DNA from: Taishania sp965247975
GTDB taxonomy: Bacteria > Bacteroidota > Bacteroidia > Flavobacteriales_D > Crocinitomicaceae
Direction: 5' to 3'
Length of the DNA stretch: 64,000 nt
Assembly (NCBI GenBank): GCA_965247975.1
Contig: OZ252050.1
Location: 2,294,001-2,358,000, forward strand
The position numbers and the translations under genes are program-made. This document shows positions 27,305-36,367 of the stretch, in pieces (positions within the stretch are counted from its first letter, which is position 1; each line of letters starts with the position of its first letter). The notes beneath the pieces are model-generated. The model was not told where the DNA came from, searched no databases, and saw only the letters and a program-made list of their open reading frames with translations.

Positions 27305-30300
27305 TTATTTCAATACAGTCACATGTCCGTTCAACTCTTGATTTAGATGCTTATTTCCTTTGATCAATAATTTCCAACTATACACTCCATCTTGAACTAA
27401 TTTACATCGCTTATACGTTCCATCCCATGATTCATTCGGATTTTTACTTTGAAAAACAATTTCGCCCCATCGATCAAAAATGATAAATTCATATTCGAAG
27501 GCACCATTATACGAAATAATTGGCTTAAATTCATCATTAAATTCGCTTCCGTCTGGGGTGAAGCTATTTGGAACAAATATGATGAAATCTTCATCTATTG
27601 TCAATGAAATACTCACAGTATCAATGCAAATCCCATTGATTGCAACTAATTGAATTTCAAAATCATCACTTGTTGTGAAAATATGTATTGGATTTTCTAA
27701 ATTACTGGATGTTCCATCGCCAAAATTCCAAATCCATTGAACATCATTTGTGCTTAAATTCACAAACTGAACTTCTGAATTTACTTCAGGTAATGTTGGA
27801 TTAAAAAGAAAAGACGCAGTTGGCTCGAGTAAAACTTCTATGTGATGAGTTTCTGCGATTCCAAGTGAACAACCATTTGAATCAATTACATCTAATTGTA
27901 TGAGATAATCCCCACTGTTTTGGTAAGAATGAACGGGATTAATTTCATACGAAAATTCTCCATCGCCAAAATCCCAATGCCAACTTGTAATTGGACTACT
28001 TGAATTCACATTAGCCGTAAAATTTGTGAACAAGGGATTGCAGCCAATGGTGTCATCAACATTCAAAGTCAATGCAATTGAATTCTCACTAATTTGCATA
28101 GAATCTTGTGAAGTACATTGACCAATGGTGGCAACAACACTATATATTCCGGAATTTTTTACTACAATAGAATTGAGAATATCACCTGTAGACCAAGTAA
28201 TTGTTTCCCATGAATTCCCTATATCTAGCAGAATGCTATCTCCTGAACAAATATATTGATCAGCTCCTAAATTTAATTCAATTTCATCCAATGATAGAAT
28301 TATGGTGTCGGAAGCTGTACACCCATTAGAATCTGTTATTGTTACCCAATAGGTTCCAAAATTCGAGACTTGTAGTTGTTGATTTGAAGTTCCATCATTC
28401 CACAAATAAGTTCCTGAATTGTTTCCTGCATCTAACAGGAGATTTGGATCGCACATCGCAGTATCGGCGCCTAAATCAAGGCTTGGACTAGCGAGCACAA
28501 CATTAATTGAATCTACCACTTGACAATTTGCTATACTTGCAGTCACAACGTAAACCCCTGTGCTTGTTACCATGTATGAAGAAAATGTTGAATTGTCTTG
28601 CCAAGCATACGCTGTAAAACCTGAATTTGCAGATAAAATTAACTGATCTCCACAAACTGTGGTATCTGGGCCTAAATCCAAAACTGGTGTGTTGAGAACT
28701 GTGATTGAGCAATACGCAGTGTCAATTTCTCCGCTTGCATTCGTTGCTATGACTGAATAATTTGTTGTTGCAATTGGACAAACAGAAATGGTGTCATTTG
28801 AAACTAAAATTCCATTGTCCCAAACGAAAGTCACGGAATCAAGATTGGCATTAGATTGAACGATTAAATCGAAACATGTGCCATTGCAGATAGAATCGGA
28901 ATTCAAACTAATTGAGAATCCACAATCAACGGTAACCGTTTGAATCAAGGTGTCAATGTGATTTGAACAATTTTCAACAATCAATGTAACTTGATAATTG
29001 CCATTTGCTGCATAAGTATGAGATGGCGAATTTAATGAAGAAGTATTTCCGTCACCAAAATCCCATAAAATAGATTTAATGCTGTTGCATCCTGTTGTTG
29101 AACTGTTTGCAAAATCAACTGTTAAACAAGACGTTAAATACGAAAAATCAGCAACAACTGTATCAGGCGAAAAGAGCCACATGGCATCACTATCAGTTAG
29201 CGCTCCCTGTCCTCCATATAAATAAAATCCTTTTTCATTTGCCCAAGATTGTGCACCTGCAGAGACCGGTGGAATATTAGCACTTGAAAAAACATTTTGT
29301 ACTCCAGGAACTTCGTTTGTTGTTGATCCTTTTAAATAAGTAAAACAATTGGTGTTTGGATTGTATCGCCAAATATCATTGTAAACTGGTGACATTGTGC
29401 AAAAATTTCCCCCACCAAAAAAATACATATTGTCGCAATTATCCACCCAATCAGCGCGCATTTCTGATCTTGTTATAGGATGAATTGTTGGATCATTTTC
29501 GATGCAACTTGGAGGATAAACTTGTTCTTGTCCAAAATCACTTTGATCAATTCTTCTGCATCTCCATTGATTCATGGTTGGGTTAAATTCCCACATTTCT
29601 GTTTGAAGGGAGCCTAAATCCCTATTCACGAGCATCCATAAATGATCATCGGATGTGATCCACATAGTATACAATACACCAACTGCTGGACAAGCAGAAA
29701 ATCCTCCTGGAGTATTGTTTATTCCGAAAACATTCAGTGTTCCATACGTTGGATTGATTGTGGCACTTCCATTACCTTTCATCCAAGTCCAATTATTTGA
29801 AGAAGGATTAAATTTCCATAAGTTTCCGTCAAATTCAGTATATAACCACAAAAAACCATTTGAATCTGTCCAATGACAATCCGTTTCATTGCATGTTCCA
29901 GGATTTACAAGTGTCGATTCTACGCCCTGTGTTCCGTAAACTGGTGGTCCGGTGGTTGAATTCCCTTTCATCCAGGTCCACATATTTGTAGAAATAGAAT
30001 ATTTCCACATGTTATTCAAACCATTTGGTCCAAAAAGCCATAAATTCCCGTTAAAATCAGACCACATTGGATGTCCGAAAGTTGCTTGTCCGGGATGATT
30101 TGTGGCAGCAGCTGCGCCTTGTGCTCCATAATCTGGTGCTAATCCGTTTGCTACAAAAGAACCATTTACTAACATCCATTGATTAATTGCAGGATCAAAT
30201 TTCCAAAGGTCACTTTGAGATTCTCCTGCAAAGAGCCAAAAAAAACCATTTTCATCTTTCACACCAGAAGATGAATATCTACCGAGTGGTGAGTTTCCTA

Positions 30301-30421
30301 AAGCGAACGAACCACTCGTTGGATTGGGTGAAATTACATCACCATGCACTCTTTTCCAATAACCTTGAGCACTGATATTTAAGGTGATAAATAAGAAAAT
30401 AATTAAATTTATGCTTTTCAT
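27305..30421 (-). CDS. Large surface protein: kelch-like repeats, PKD domains, T9SS type B tail
   Basis: A 1038-residue exported protein. The signal peptide ends near residue 19 (NISAQ). Residues 20-420 hold repeated W/G motifs (DENGFFWLFAGE, SDFNGNLWLFGP, DSNGFLWLY) typical of kelch-type beta-propeller blades. PKD-like domains follow (WDFGDG near 455, 805 and 900), with several Ig-like repeats (LDLGPDTTVCGD type) between. The C-terminal 90 residues, with VPNSFTPDG, FDRWGE and GVYSWKL, are the T9SS type B (gliding motility CHU_C) sorting domain, so the protein is expected on the cell surface. Single gene; role likely in adhesion. Confidence 0.85.
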   Translation of the reverse strand: MKSINLIIFLFITLNISAQGYWKRVHGDVISPNPTSGSFALGNSPLGRYSSSGVKDENGFFWLFAGESQSDLWKFDPAINQWMLVNGSFVANGLAPDYGAQGAAAATNHPGQATFGHPMWSDFNGNLWLFGPNGLNNMWKYSISTNMWTWMKGNSTTGPPVYGTQGVESTLVNPGTCNETDCHWTDSNGFLWLYTEFDGNLWKFNPSSNNWTWMKGNGSATINPTYGTLNVFGINNTPGGFSACPAVGVLYTMWITSDDHLWMLVNRDLGSLQTEMWEFNPTMNQWRCRRIDQSDFGQEQVYPPSCIENDPTIHPITRSEMRADWVDNCDNMYFFGGGNFCTMSPVYNDIWRYNPNTNCFTYLKGSTTNEVPGVQNVFSSANIPPVSAGAQSWANEKGFYLYGGQGALTDSDAMWLFSPDTVVADFSYLTSCLTVDFANSSTTGCNSIKSILWDFGDGNTSSLNSPSHTYAANGNYQVTLIVENCSNHIDTLIQTVTVDCGFSISLNSDSICNGTCFDLIVQSNANLDSVTFVWDNGILVSNDTISVCPIATTNYSVIATNASGEIDTAYCSITVLNTPVLDLGPDTTVCGDQLILSANSGFTAYAWQDNSTFSSYMVTSTGVYVVTASIANCQVVDSINVVLASPSLDLGADTAMCDPNLLLDAGNNSGTYLWNDGTSNQQLQVSNFGTYWVTITDSNGCTASDTIILSLDEIELNLGADQYICSGDSILLDIGNSWETITWSTGDILNSIVVKNSGIYSVVATIGQCTSQDSMQISENSIALTLNVDDTIGCNPLFTNFTANVNSSSPITSWHWDFGDGEFSYEINPVHSYQNSGDYLIQLDVIDSNGCSLGIAETHHIEVLLEPTASFLFNPTLPEVNSEVQFVNLSTNDVQWIWNFGDGTSSNLENPIHIFTTSDDFEIQLVAINGICIDTVSISLTIDEDFIIFVPNSFTPDGSEFNDEFKPIISYNGAFEYEFIIFDRWGEIVFQSKNPNESWDGTYKRCKLVQDGVYSWKLLIKGNKHLNQELNGHVTVLK

Positions 30422-30582
30422 GAAAATTTTTATTCATATTACTTGGCATAAATACTAATAGTTGTATTTGTTCTTATATTTTCTAAGTACAACGTCTTTT
30501 ATAAATTCAAAAAAAAAATACTTAATGCATAATTTGAATTTAAAAACAACCCCTTAAAATCGACCGTTTTATCAAGAAAGCG

Positions 30583-30939
30583 TTAATTTTCTTCGTTATT
30601 TTCCTCTACGTGCAAAATATGCAATAAGCGATGAATGATAGGTGCAAAAAACACAGCTGTTATACTTAAAAATGCAACTCCGCTGTACAAGGCGTACAAG
30701 GAAGAAAATATTTTGGCAGACGAAGTTTTCATTTCTACGACCGGCCCCATCCCAGTCAAAATCATACATGCCATGTGGAAGCTATCTAGCCAAGATATTT
30801 TTCCAAAATAGTGATAACCAAGTGTGCCAATCAATACGGAAAACACGACAAGAGCTAAGGCAAACAATCCATAACGCCCAACTCTATAGAAAAAATGGGG
30901 CAGCGTAGACACTTTTTGTGTGCGGTTCTCTAATTTCAT
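30583..30939 (-). CDS. Small membrane protein with a potassium-channel-like pore region
   Basis: A 118-residue protein with two transmembrane segments (near 23-44 and 84-104) and a hydrophobic re-entrant-like segment between them: SFHMACMILTGMGPV near residues 53-67. This order is that of two-helix ion channels (Ion_trans_2), but the selectivity filter TVGYG is replaced by TGMGP, so potassium selectivity is doubtful. A Bacteroidota family of this type exists as far as I recall, without assigned function. Stands alone. Confidence 0.6.
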   Translation of the reverse strand: MKLENRTQKVSTLPHFFYRVGRYGLFALALVVFSVLIGTLGYHYFGKISWLDSFHMACMILTGMGPVVEMKTSSAKIFSSLYALYSGVAFLSITAVFFAPIIHRLLHILHVEENNEEN

Positions 30940-31056
30940 TTGTTAAATTGATTTTTATCATCGATTTCAACATCAAGCAAAAGATGAACGTTTCCAAGAA
31001 ATTGATTTAAGCAACTTACTGCCAAATCATGTTAACTCACATATTCCTTTCTTCGC

Positions 31057-31497
31057 CTAAATTTGACCTTTATATTTGGGATCAAAATCTACCATCCATT
31101 CGATACCATATTTGTCTCTAAACATGCCAAAGTATGAACCCCAAGGACTGTCCGAAATTGGCATTTCAACTTGTCCTCCGGCAGAAAGTCCGTAAAATAA
31201 CTTATCCGCTTCATCTTTACTTTCTGCACTGATCGAAATTTTGCTTCTCGTTTCGTTTAGGCTATGCGTACCAAGAGCTGCTGGTGTGTCACTGCCCATT
31301 AAAATGTCGTGCTCGCCAATAGGCAAAGCAATATGCATGATCTTATTCGATTCGTTCTCATTTGCGATGCTTCCTGGAATTTCAAGATCTTTGAACCGCA
31401 TCAACATGGCGAATTCGCCACCAAAAACTGACTTGTAAAATGTAAATGCCTCTTCAGCATTTCCATTGAAATGGATGTATGGATTTATTTGTGCCAT
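31057..31497 (-). CDS. VOC-family protein, PhnB/YjdN-like
   Basis: A 146-residue protein of the vicinal oxygen chelate superfamily, PhnB-like branch. It begins with the usual PYIHFNGNAEEAFTFYKSVFGGE (residues 6-28, split here only by conserved turns), has GEHDILMGSD in the middle and ends with SPWGSYFGMFRDKYGIEWMVD. These proteins bind a small molecule in two beta-alpha-beta modules; the ligand is not known and metal binding is not certain. A fragment of another PhnB-like gene lies just upstream on the same strand (31509-31643). Confidence 0.88.
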   Translation of the reverse strand: MAQINPYIHFNGNAEEAFTFYKSVFGGEFAMLMRFKDLEIPGSIANENESNKIMHIALPIGEHDILMGSDTPAALGTHSLNETRSKISISAESKDEADKLFYGLSAGGQVEMPISDSPWGSYFGMFRDKYGIEWMVDFDPKYKGQI

Positions 31498-31508
31498 AGT
31501 ATTAATGT

Positions 31509-31643
31509 TTAAGCGTTATGCAATTTTTGAATATCAAATTTAATCATTTGAATGAATGCTTCGATTACATTCTGAGACTTTTCAGGATTACTCATGAGTT
31601 CTCCTAATATTGTGTTATCAAAACGCTTGACTTTTGGAAAAAG
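31509..31643 (-). pseudogene. C-terminal fragment of a PhnB-like VOC gene
   Basis: On the minus strand the frame reads LFPKVKRFDNTILGELMSNP, then EKSQNVIEAFIQMIKFDIQ, and ends with KLHNA and a stop. This matches the C-terminal tail of PhnB-like 3-demethylubiquinone-methyltransferase-type proteins (L-G-E-L, then V-x-x-A-x-x-Q-M-x-K-x-D-I-x-K-L). The start and the rest of the domain are missing and an in-frame stop lies just upstream. It is a remnant between the intact VOC gene and the gene at 31644, perhaps left by insertion of the cassette region. Confidence 0.5.
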
Positions 31644-32102
31644 CTAGACAATACAACGTTCATAATCCGTTGAATACTTCACTTTTGTTGCGCCATTTTC
31701 AACATTTAAAGTCAACCTTTCGAGTAAAAAATCTATATCATTTAAGAATTTACTTTTTAAATATTGCTCTGCAATATCAAATCCGTAGTCAATTTTTTTA
31801 TAAAACATGGGATTATCATTTAATTTCCATTTTAGATTTGTCAGTATTTCTATTAATGTGTGAATATTAAATTCATCTTGATTGCCCCAGAAATCTAAAA
31901 TAGAAAGGTTTATTTCCAATTCTTTTTCGATTCTTTTTAATAAGGATTCCTCGTCATTCATTACCTCCCAACAATCGACTCCAGTCATGATTAGATTTAG
32001 TCCATTTGGCATATCGAAATCGCAATAATTCGTTAGCAGTTGAATTTTTTCAATTGGCTCTTCCTTATCAAATAGGAAATAAATTTCTAATCCTAGTCCC
32101 AT
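31644..32102 (-). CDS. Hypothetical protein
   Basis: A 152-residue acidic soluble protein with no signal peptide or membrane segment. It is rich in Leu, Ile, Glu and Asn (for example NIHTLIEILTNLKWKLNDNP near 79-98), suggesting an alpha-helical protein. No family recognised. It is on the same strand as the cassette genes and lies 242 bases downstream of the last of them, but no palindrome separates it from the chromosome side, so whether it belongs to the array is unclear. Confidence 0.5.
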   Translation of the reverse strand: MGLGLEIYFLFDKEEPIEKIQLLTNYCDFDMPNGLNLIMTGVDCWEVMNDEESLLKRIEKELEINLSILDFWGNQDEFNIHTLIEILTNLKWKLNDNPMFYKKIDYGFDIAEQYLKSKFLNDIDFLLERLTLNVENGATKVKYSTDYERCIV

Positions 32103-32344
32103 GGTGATGTTTTTGATGGTGATGTTCGCACTTTATCAAACTTATTTTTTCAACGTTTTATGGTTTGTTCATTTGTTAAATAAATTGAAATATTAGGTTA
32201 CAGGTTCATTGCAACCAAAAAAGCATTCCTTTGTTTCAACTCTTCTATCGAAGTTTCAAAACTTAAATGTACGAAATTGCTTAATTGAAAAGCACTTCCC
32301 CGCTTTTTGCGCCTCGGTTGCGTTTCATCTGATTTTCTGTACAT

Positions 32345-32905
32345 TCATCTAAGTTTAATTCCTTGTTGTTCAAGTTTGTCAGCACCTGATAAAATTCCAT
32401 AGCTTCCCATTTTTCTTGTCGCCAGTTTATTGTGAATTTGATATTTCAATTTTCTTGATGTCGATTGAATTTCTTTCCAGTCCCAAGAACTATCAAGTCC
32501 ATTTACACTATTATTGTCTTCCCACTTCAATGCTCCTTTTTCATTAAAATGTCCGATGTGAGAAGGTTTAAGTTCGTTATTTTTCAATCCTCCAAAATAT
32601 AATTGAATAAGTCCCCAACCTTCAGTCGCATATCGAAAAGTGTGTCCATTGCATCGTTTTGGATCTAGGTCAACTCTCCTAAAAATAGGTTTTCCTTTAT
32701 GTCTTGGTGTCCAGAGTTGAAATGTTGTTCCGAATTCGTCTATTTCAAGGTCAAACTTTGAGGCTATTTCATCACCAGATTTGTATTGGCAAATCTCTTG
32801 TCCATGCAATGATCCTAAGTCGTAAACTTGCAAGTCAGTGTTCTTGAAAATGAAATCAAGTATTTCCAATTTGTCAGCTTTGTTTGCGAAAAAGTCGTAA
32901 TTCAT
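32345..32905 (-). CDS. Cassette gene: hypothetical protein
   Basis: A 186-residue soluble protein I do not recognise. It has a Lys/Arg- and aromatic-rich centre (FQLWTPRHKGKPIFRRVDLDPK near 62-83, and RYATEGWGLIQLYFGG near 90-105), which suggests a beta-rich fold, possibly nucleic-acid binding, but no motif proves this. Its start lies 30 bases downstream of attC-like site F, as expected for a cassette gene. No attC-like site follows its stop codon. Confidence 0.55.
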   Translation of the reverse strand: MNYDFFANKADKLEILDFIFKNTDLQVYDLGSLHGQEICQYKSGDEIASKFDLEIDEFGTTFQLWTPRHKGKPIFRRVDLDPKRCNGHTFRYATEGWGLIQLYFGGLKNNELKPSHIGHFNEKGALKWEDNNSVNGLDSSWDWKEIQSTSRKLKYQIHNKLATRKMGSYGILSGADKLEQQGIKLR

Positions 32906-32935
32906 TTTTTATGTTGTCTGTCGTTTAGCCTTGCT

Positions 32936-33064
32936 GGTAACGGTTTCGGGCTTTGCGTTGGTGGGCTTTTGAAACCGAAACCTGACTACCAGCACCAATG
33001 TTTATTAATTGCTCAACTGTTTCTATTCGTATTGTCTGCCCACTAACGCAAAACCAGTGTTACC
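32936..33064 (-). other. attC-like recombination site F
   Basis: A 129-base imperfect palindrome. Plus-strand ends are GGTAAC (32936-32941) and GTTACC (33059-33064), with TTTGCGTTGGTGGGC (left arm) against GCCCACTAACGCAAA (right arm) inside. The left arm also forms a hairpin with GGTTTCGG and CCGAAACC. It lies between the stop of the DUF4259 gene and the start of the gene at 32905. Confidence 0.7.
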
Positions 33065-33098
33065 TGCTGGTGTTATTCGTTTATTGTTCTTTAGCATG

Positions 33099-33455
33099 TC
33101 AATTTTTATATTCAGTCAAAAGAGTTAAAAAATTATCCAATGTTTCTTTTCTCAAATTTATGTCTGATTCGCTTGCACTTAATTCCTTCCACAACAAAAT
33201 ATCTTGCCCACTTAATATGATTTTTTTAACCTTTTCGATAATCTCATTTTGCAATGTCTTAGTGTCTAGTTGGGCTGATGCAATTGCAAGCCAAAAATTG
33301 AACTGCTCTTCATGTGAATTTATTTTCGATTGATAATGAACAGTCAACTTTTCCATGACTTTTTCAATAGAATTTGTTTTTAGAAGTAAAACAAAGTCAG
33401 CATAAACATCAGATGCTGTGTCATTGTCGGTTATTCCTATCCCCCAAGTTCCCAT
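33099..33455 (-). CDS. Cassette gene: DUF4259-family protein
   Basis: A 118-residue protein starting with MGTWGIGITDNDTASDVYADF, the N-terminal signature of the DUF4259 family (MGTWG-x-G, then D-N-D). The remainder has an SWLAIASAQLD-type helix pair. Function is unknown; family members are often found next to toxin-immunity and mobile loci. The frame is open 48 bases upstream, but the conserved Met fixes the start here. It lies 7 bases downstream of the next gene's stop, so the two share one cassette. Confidence 0.75.
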   Translation of the reverse strand: MGTWGIGITDNDTASDVYADFVLLLKTNSIEKVMEKLTVHYQSKINSHEEQFNFWLAIASAQLDTKTLQNEIIEKVKKIILSGQDILLWKELSASESDINLRKETLDNFLTLLTEYKN

Positions 33456-33462
33456 GAAACAA

Positions 33463-34032
33463 TTAATTGACTGCTTTAAATTTAAAGTAAACTGTATCAG
33501 CATCTAACGGCTTTACAAATTCAATGAATTCTTTGATTTTTGATAAATCCATTAGTAAGTTGCTTCGATAAGGCTTACTTTCTTTTAAAAAATAATCATA
33601 GTCATCATAAAAGCCTGGATTGTATTTTTTTAGTAAGTACTTTAAATCCTCCACTTTTAATACTTCCCTTTCCAGCGAAAGAATTGTTTCATAAACAACT
33701 TCAATATTCCCAATTAAATTCAAATTATTTTCTTGAATTAGTTCTAACTGTTTGGCTTTATCTGCTTCATTGGTATGTCTCGCAAGATGTTCTAACTCTT
33801 GCTCTTTATCCCAATAGTTACTCATTTTATAGAAGGATTCAATATCAACTTTTACAAGAGAAGCTATTTGGTCTAACTCGCCTTGTTCATTATTCATTGC
33901 AAGATCTCTACTAAGTAACAAATCACTAAACATATCGCTCAGCTCCCAGTCTACAAACAGGTTCAAACCATCGTCAATTAATTCTTGGTTGGTTAATTCT
34001 GTTGAGTTAAATGCACATATAGATACTGCCAT
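33463..34032 (-). CDS. Cassette gene: hypothetical DUF1877-like protein
   Basis: A 189-residue protein starting MAVSICAF. The layout of an early SxC-x-F, a Q/W-rich middle (LVDWELSDMFSDLL) and a C-terminal FYDDYDYFLKE fits weakly with the DUF1877-type fold, but I am not certain. The frame is open to 34188, where the extra 52 residues would be encoded by the attC-like palindrome, so that start is rejected. The start lies 47 bases downstream of attC-like site E, and the stop is 8 bases before the DUF4259 start. Confidence 0.6.
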   Translation of the reverse strand: MAVSICAFNSTELTNQELIDDGLNLFVDWELSDMFSDLLLSRDLAMNNEQGELDQIASLVKVDIESFYKMSNYWDKEQELEHLARHTNEADKAKQLELIQENNLNLIGNIEVVYETILSLEREVLKVEDLKYLLKKYNPGFYDDYDYFLKESKPYRSNLLMDLSKIKEFIEFVKPLDADTVYFKFKAVN

Positions 34033-34078
34033 GTTGTATTTTATTGTTTCTGTTTTGGTTTGTCGTTTTACACTTGTA

Positions 34079-34208
34079 GGTAACGGTTTGCGTGCATGGT
34101 TCGTGGCGGAATTGCCGGCCGAGTTTTCTCCACTAGCACAGAACGAAAATAGGGAAAATAAACGTTCAGTTACCACGAAAACAGCCATGAATTTTGCACG
34201 CGGTTAGC
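34079..34208 (-). other. attC-like recombination site E
   Basis: A 130-base imperfect palindrome. Plus-strand ends are GGTAAC (34079-34084) and GTTAGC (34203-34208). Inside, CGTGCATGGTTCGTGG on the left matches CCACGAAAACAGCCATGAATT on the right, with TGCACG next to it. The two core ends do not match each other, but each matches the far end of the cassette next to it. Confidence 0.75.
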
Positions 34209-34216
34209 GGCTGGCA

Positions 34217-35008
34217 TTAAAATTCTTTCATGTATTCTTTCCATCCATTCACTATTTCGAACTCTGTTGTACTTAACGCATTCAGTAATTCTTCGATATT
34301 ATTAAAACGTAATAAACTTATTATTTTTTCTCTACCAAATGTTTTATCGAGATACATTACAATAGTTCCTGAAAGTCCATATTTTAATTTTCCAGTCCAG
34401 AATTTGTCTAAAGTTTCAGGAATTTTATTTTCTGATATTGCATTTTTAACTTCTGATATTCTGATTGAATCACATTGTCCAGAGGCATAAACAGCAAGCC
34501 CTTCAACAAACCAATCAATACCAGTAACATCACTAAAATCAGGACTTTTATTTTGTTGTCCATGATAAACATGAACTAATTCGTGTGTTATTAGACGCAG
34601 TGTTTTGATTGAATCGGTGTAGGAATGTTCACAAGCAAAGTTGTCCCACTTTTTTGGTGAAATAATATCAAGTTTATTAGAAACTCCACTTGCAACCATC
34701 CAACATTGTGACTTAAAATCAGGCATATTCCAATCTTTTTGCCAAGCACTATCTAATGATGCACGAGATGGATGGATATAAATACCAAAATCATTCTTGA
34801 ATGAATTTTGGAAGAACTCTTCTACAGTCTTTTTCCCAGCTTCAAAATATGCTTTGTATTCAACTATATTTTGTTTGTCTATAGTTTTATAATACAAAGA
34901 GTATCCGTTTTGTTTTTCAACAATCCAGTTATTTTCAACAATTGTCCAACCTAAAAGTATTGAGCTTAATAATACAGTTAATACTAAAAGTAAAGTCTGT
35001 TTTTTCAT
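34217..35008 (-). CDS. Cassette gene: exported zinc metallopeptidase, gluzincin type
   Basis: A 263-residue protein with an N-terminal signal or anchor sequence (residues 5-22). The zinc-binding motif is HELVH at 142-146 in LITHELVHVYHG, with the third ligand probably Glu169 in DWFVEGLAVYAS, the usual order for gluzincin (MA-clan) peptidases. An N-terminal domain of about 120 residues precedes it. It probably acts in the periplasm or outside. As a cassette gene it stands between sites D and E, with its stop nine bases from site E. Confidence 0.85.
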   Translation of the reverse strand: MKKQTLLLVLTVLLSSILLGWTIVENNWIVEKQNGYSLYYKTIDKQNIVEYKAYFEAGKKTVEEFFQNSFKNDFGIYIHPSRASLDSAWQKDWNMPDFKSQCWMVASGVSNKLDIISPKKWDNFACEHSYTDSIKTLRLITHELVHVYHGQQNKSPDFSDVTGIDWFVEGLAVYASGQCDSIRISEVKNAISENKIPETLDKFWTGKLKYGLSGTIVMYLDKTFGREKIISLLRFNNIEELLNALSTTEFEIVNGWKEYMKEF

Positions 35009-35082
35009 TGCTTTGTCCGATTTATTATTTTCTTATATGACGCTTAAATATCTTAAAATGTTACACGTTTTCATTGCTTGCC

Positions 35083-35176
35083 GCTAACGTTTTGCAAGCA
35101 GGCGCAGTTTTTTGCTATGTCCAAGTTATGCATTTGAGCGTTAACCCGCAAAAAATTGAGCTTGCTTGCTGTTAGC
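35083..35176 (-). other. attC-like recombination site D
   Basis: A 94-base imperfect palindrome. Plus-strand ends are GCTAAC (35083-35088) and GTTAGC (35171-35176). Inside, CAAGCAGGCGCAGTTTTTTGC on the left (shown in part) pairs with GCAAAAAATTGAGCTTGCTTG on the right. The start of the next gene on the minus strand (35008) is 75 bases away, longer than at other sites. Confidence 0.75.
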
Positions 35177-35189
35177 AGCAGTATTACTT

Positions 35190-36347
35190 TCAACTAATGT
35201 CATTGGCTATTTTTTCAAATAATTCAATTGCTTCTTTGTCGTACGCCCATTGTCCTTTCGAATAATGCTCATGAATAAAAGGACGATATTCAGCTATTAA
35301 GTCAACCGTGTCAGGATTGTCTGCAAGTTTATTTGCGACAAGTCCTTTGCAAACTCTGTCAATTACTTTTATGGTTTTGTAAGGATGATTAATTACAAGT
35401 TTGTGTTCTTTTATAAGTAGTTCTGAAATTTTTGCAAGGCTCTTATCTAGAAAGAAATTTGTCCCTTCCGTTTCATAGAACGAAATCACTTTTTCAAGAA
35501 TTGGTTCAACTTTTGAATTATCTCCCTTTGGCGACCATGTATTAATCCAGTTTTCATTGTCAAGTTCAATCTTGTCAGAACCATACTCAACAGTTATTTT
35601 TCTTTTGTCTTCTAAATATTCAATACCCTTAGAGTATTGAGAATAAAGTTTTTCGATTTGTTTATTGCTAATTGCAAAATACGGGAAGATAGTATGTCCA
35701 CAACCGCCGCGGAATTGTAATGTAAGCCCAACAATTTCTTTTTGTTCTTTTTGATTCCGTGTGAAATAATTATTTGACTTGTTGTATTTGAAAGCTTGCT
35801 TTTCAAAGTAATGATTATACTTTTCAAAAAACGCTTCATGTATGGCTCTGTGATTATCGTTAATACCTAGTTTGTCAAGGTCAAATGTCTTCTTATACTT
35901 TAATTTTTCTTGGGATGAGAGTTTGTTCCACTCTGTAAATCTTTTATCCAAGACTTTTGAAAATTTATCGTAATTCTCCCATGTGTCTTTAACGTGATAG
36001 TCAGATGGTAAACTTTTTTTTAAAAAACTTCCTTTTATAAATGTATCTCTGTAGTCATTAAAAAAGGTGTTTGGCTCATAATAATAGTTGCAGAATAGGC
36101 GACCTTCTTCAGTTACATCGTCTGCAGAAAACACCCCACCAGAAAATTCATAGAGCTTTGGCCCTGAAATTTGTCTTTGTCTGAATTGCGGTAGAAAGTC
36201 GCTATTTACTTCTTCAAAATCTTCACTTATAAGATTGTTGTCAATAAGCCAGCCAATGAAGAAGCCTGTGTGAACATATATCTGCTCTTCTTTCAGGTCT
36301 TTTGGAAAGTCGTCTGTTAGATGCCAGTCTGCTTTATCGTATGCCAT
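35190..36347 (-). CDS. Cassette gene: DUF7832-like protein with long C-terminal extension
   Basis: A 385-residue soluble protein. Residues 1-130 match the DUF7832 pattern: MAYDKADWHLTDDFP, then YVHTGFFIGWLIDNN and FSADDVTEEGR with a following YYYEPNTFFNDY. Residues 140-385 are a separate part I do not recognise; FRGGCGHTIFPYF near 213-225 stands out. Function is unknown. The stop codon lies 14 bases from site D and the start 21 bases from site C, so it fills a single-gene cassette. Confidence 0.65.
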   Translation of the reverse strand: MAYDKADWHLTDDFPKDLKEEQIYVHTGFFIGWLIDNNLISEDFEEVNSDFLPQFRQRQISGPKLYEFSGGVFSADDVTEEGRLFCNYYYEPNTFFNDYRDTFIKGSFLKKSLPSDYHVKDTWENYDKFSKVLDKRFTEWNKLSSQEKLKYKKTFDLDKLGINDNHRAIHEAFFEKYNHYFEKQAFKYNKSNNYFTRNQKEQKEIVGLTLQFRGGCGHTIFPYFAISNKQIEKLYSQYSKGIEYLEDKRKITVEYGSDKIELDNENWINTWSPKGDNSKVEPILEKVISFYETEGTNFFLDKSLAKISELLIKEHKLVINHPYKTIKVIDRVCKGLVANKLADNPDTVDLIAEYRPFIHEHYSKGQWAYDKEAIELFEKIANDIS

Positions 36348-36367
36348 GGTGTTTCAAAAATATTGCT

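Noticed and set aside
34033..34188. N-terminal extension of the gene at 33463-34032
   Set aside because: The extra 52 codons would read through attC-like site E, a palindrome, and the residues have no protein-like pattern.
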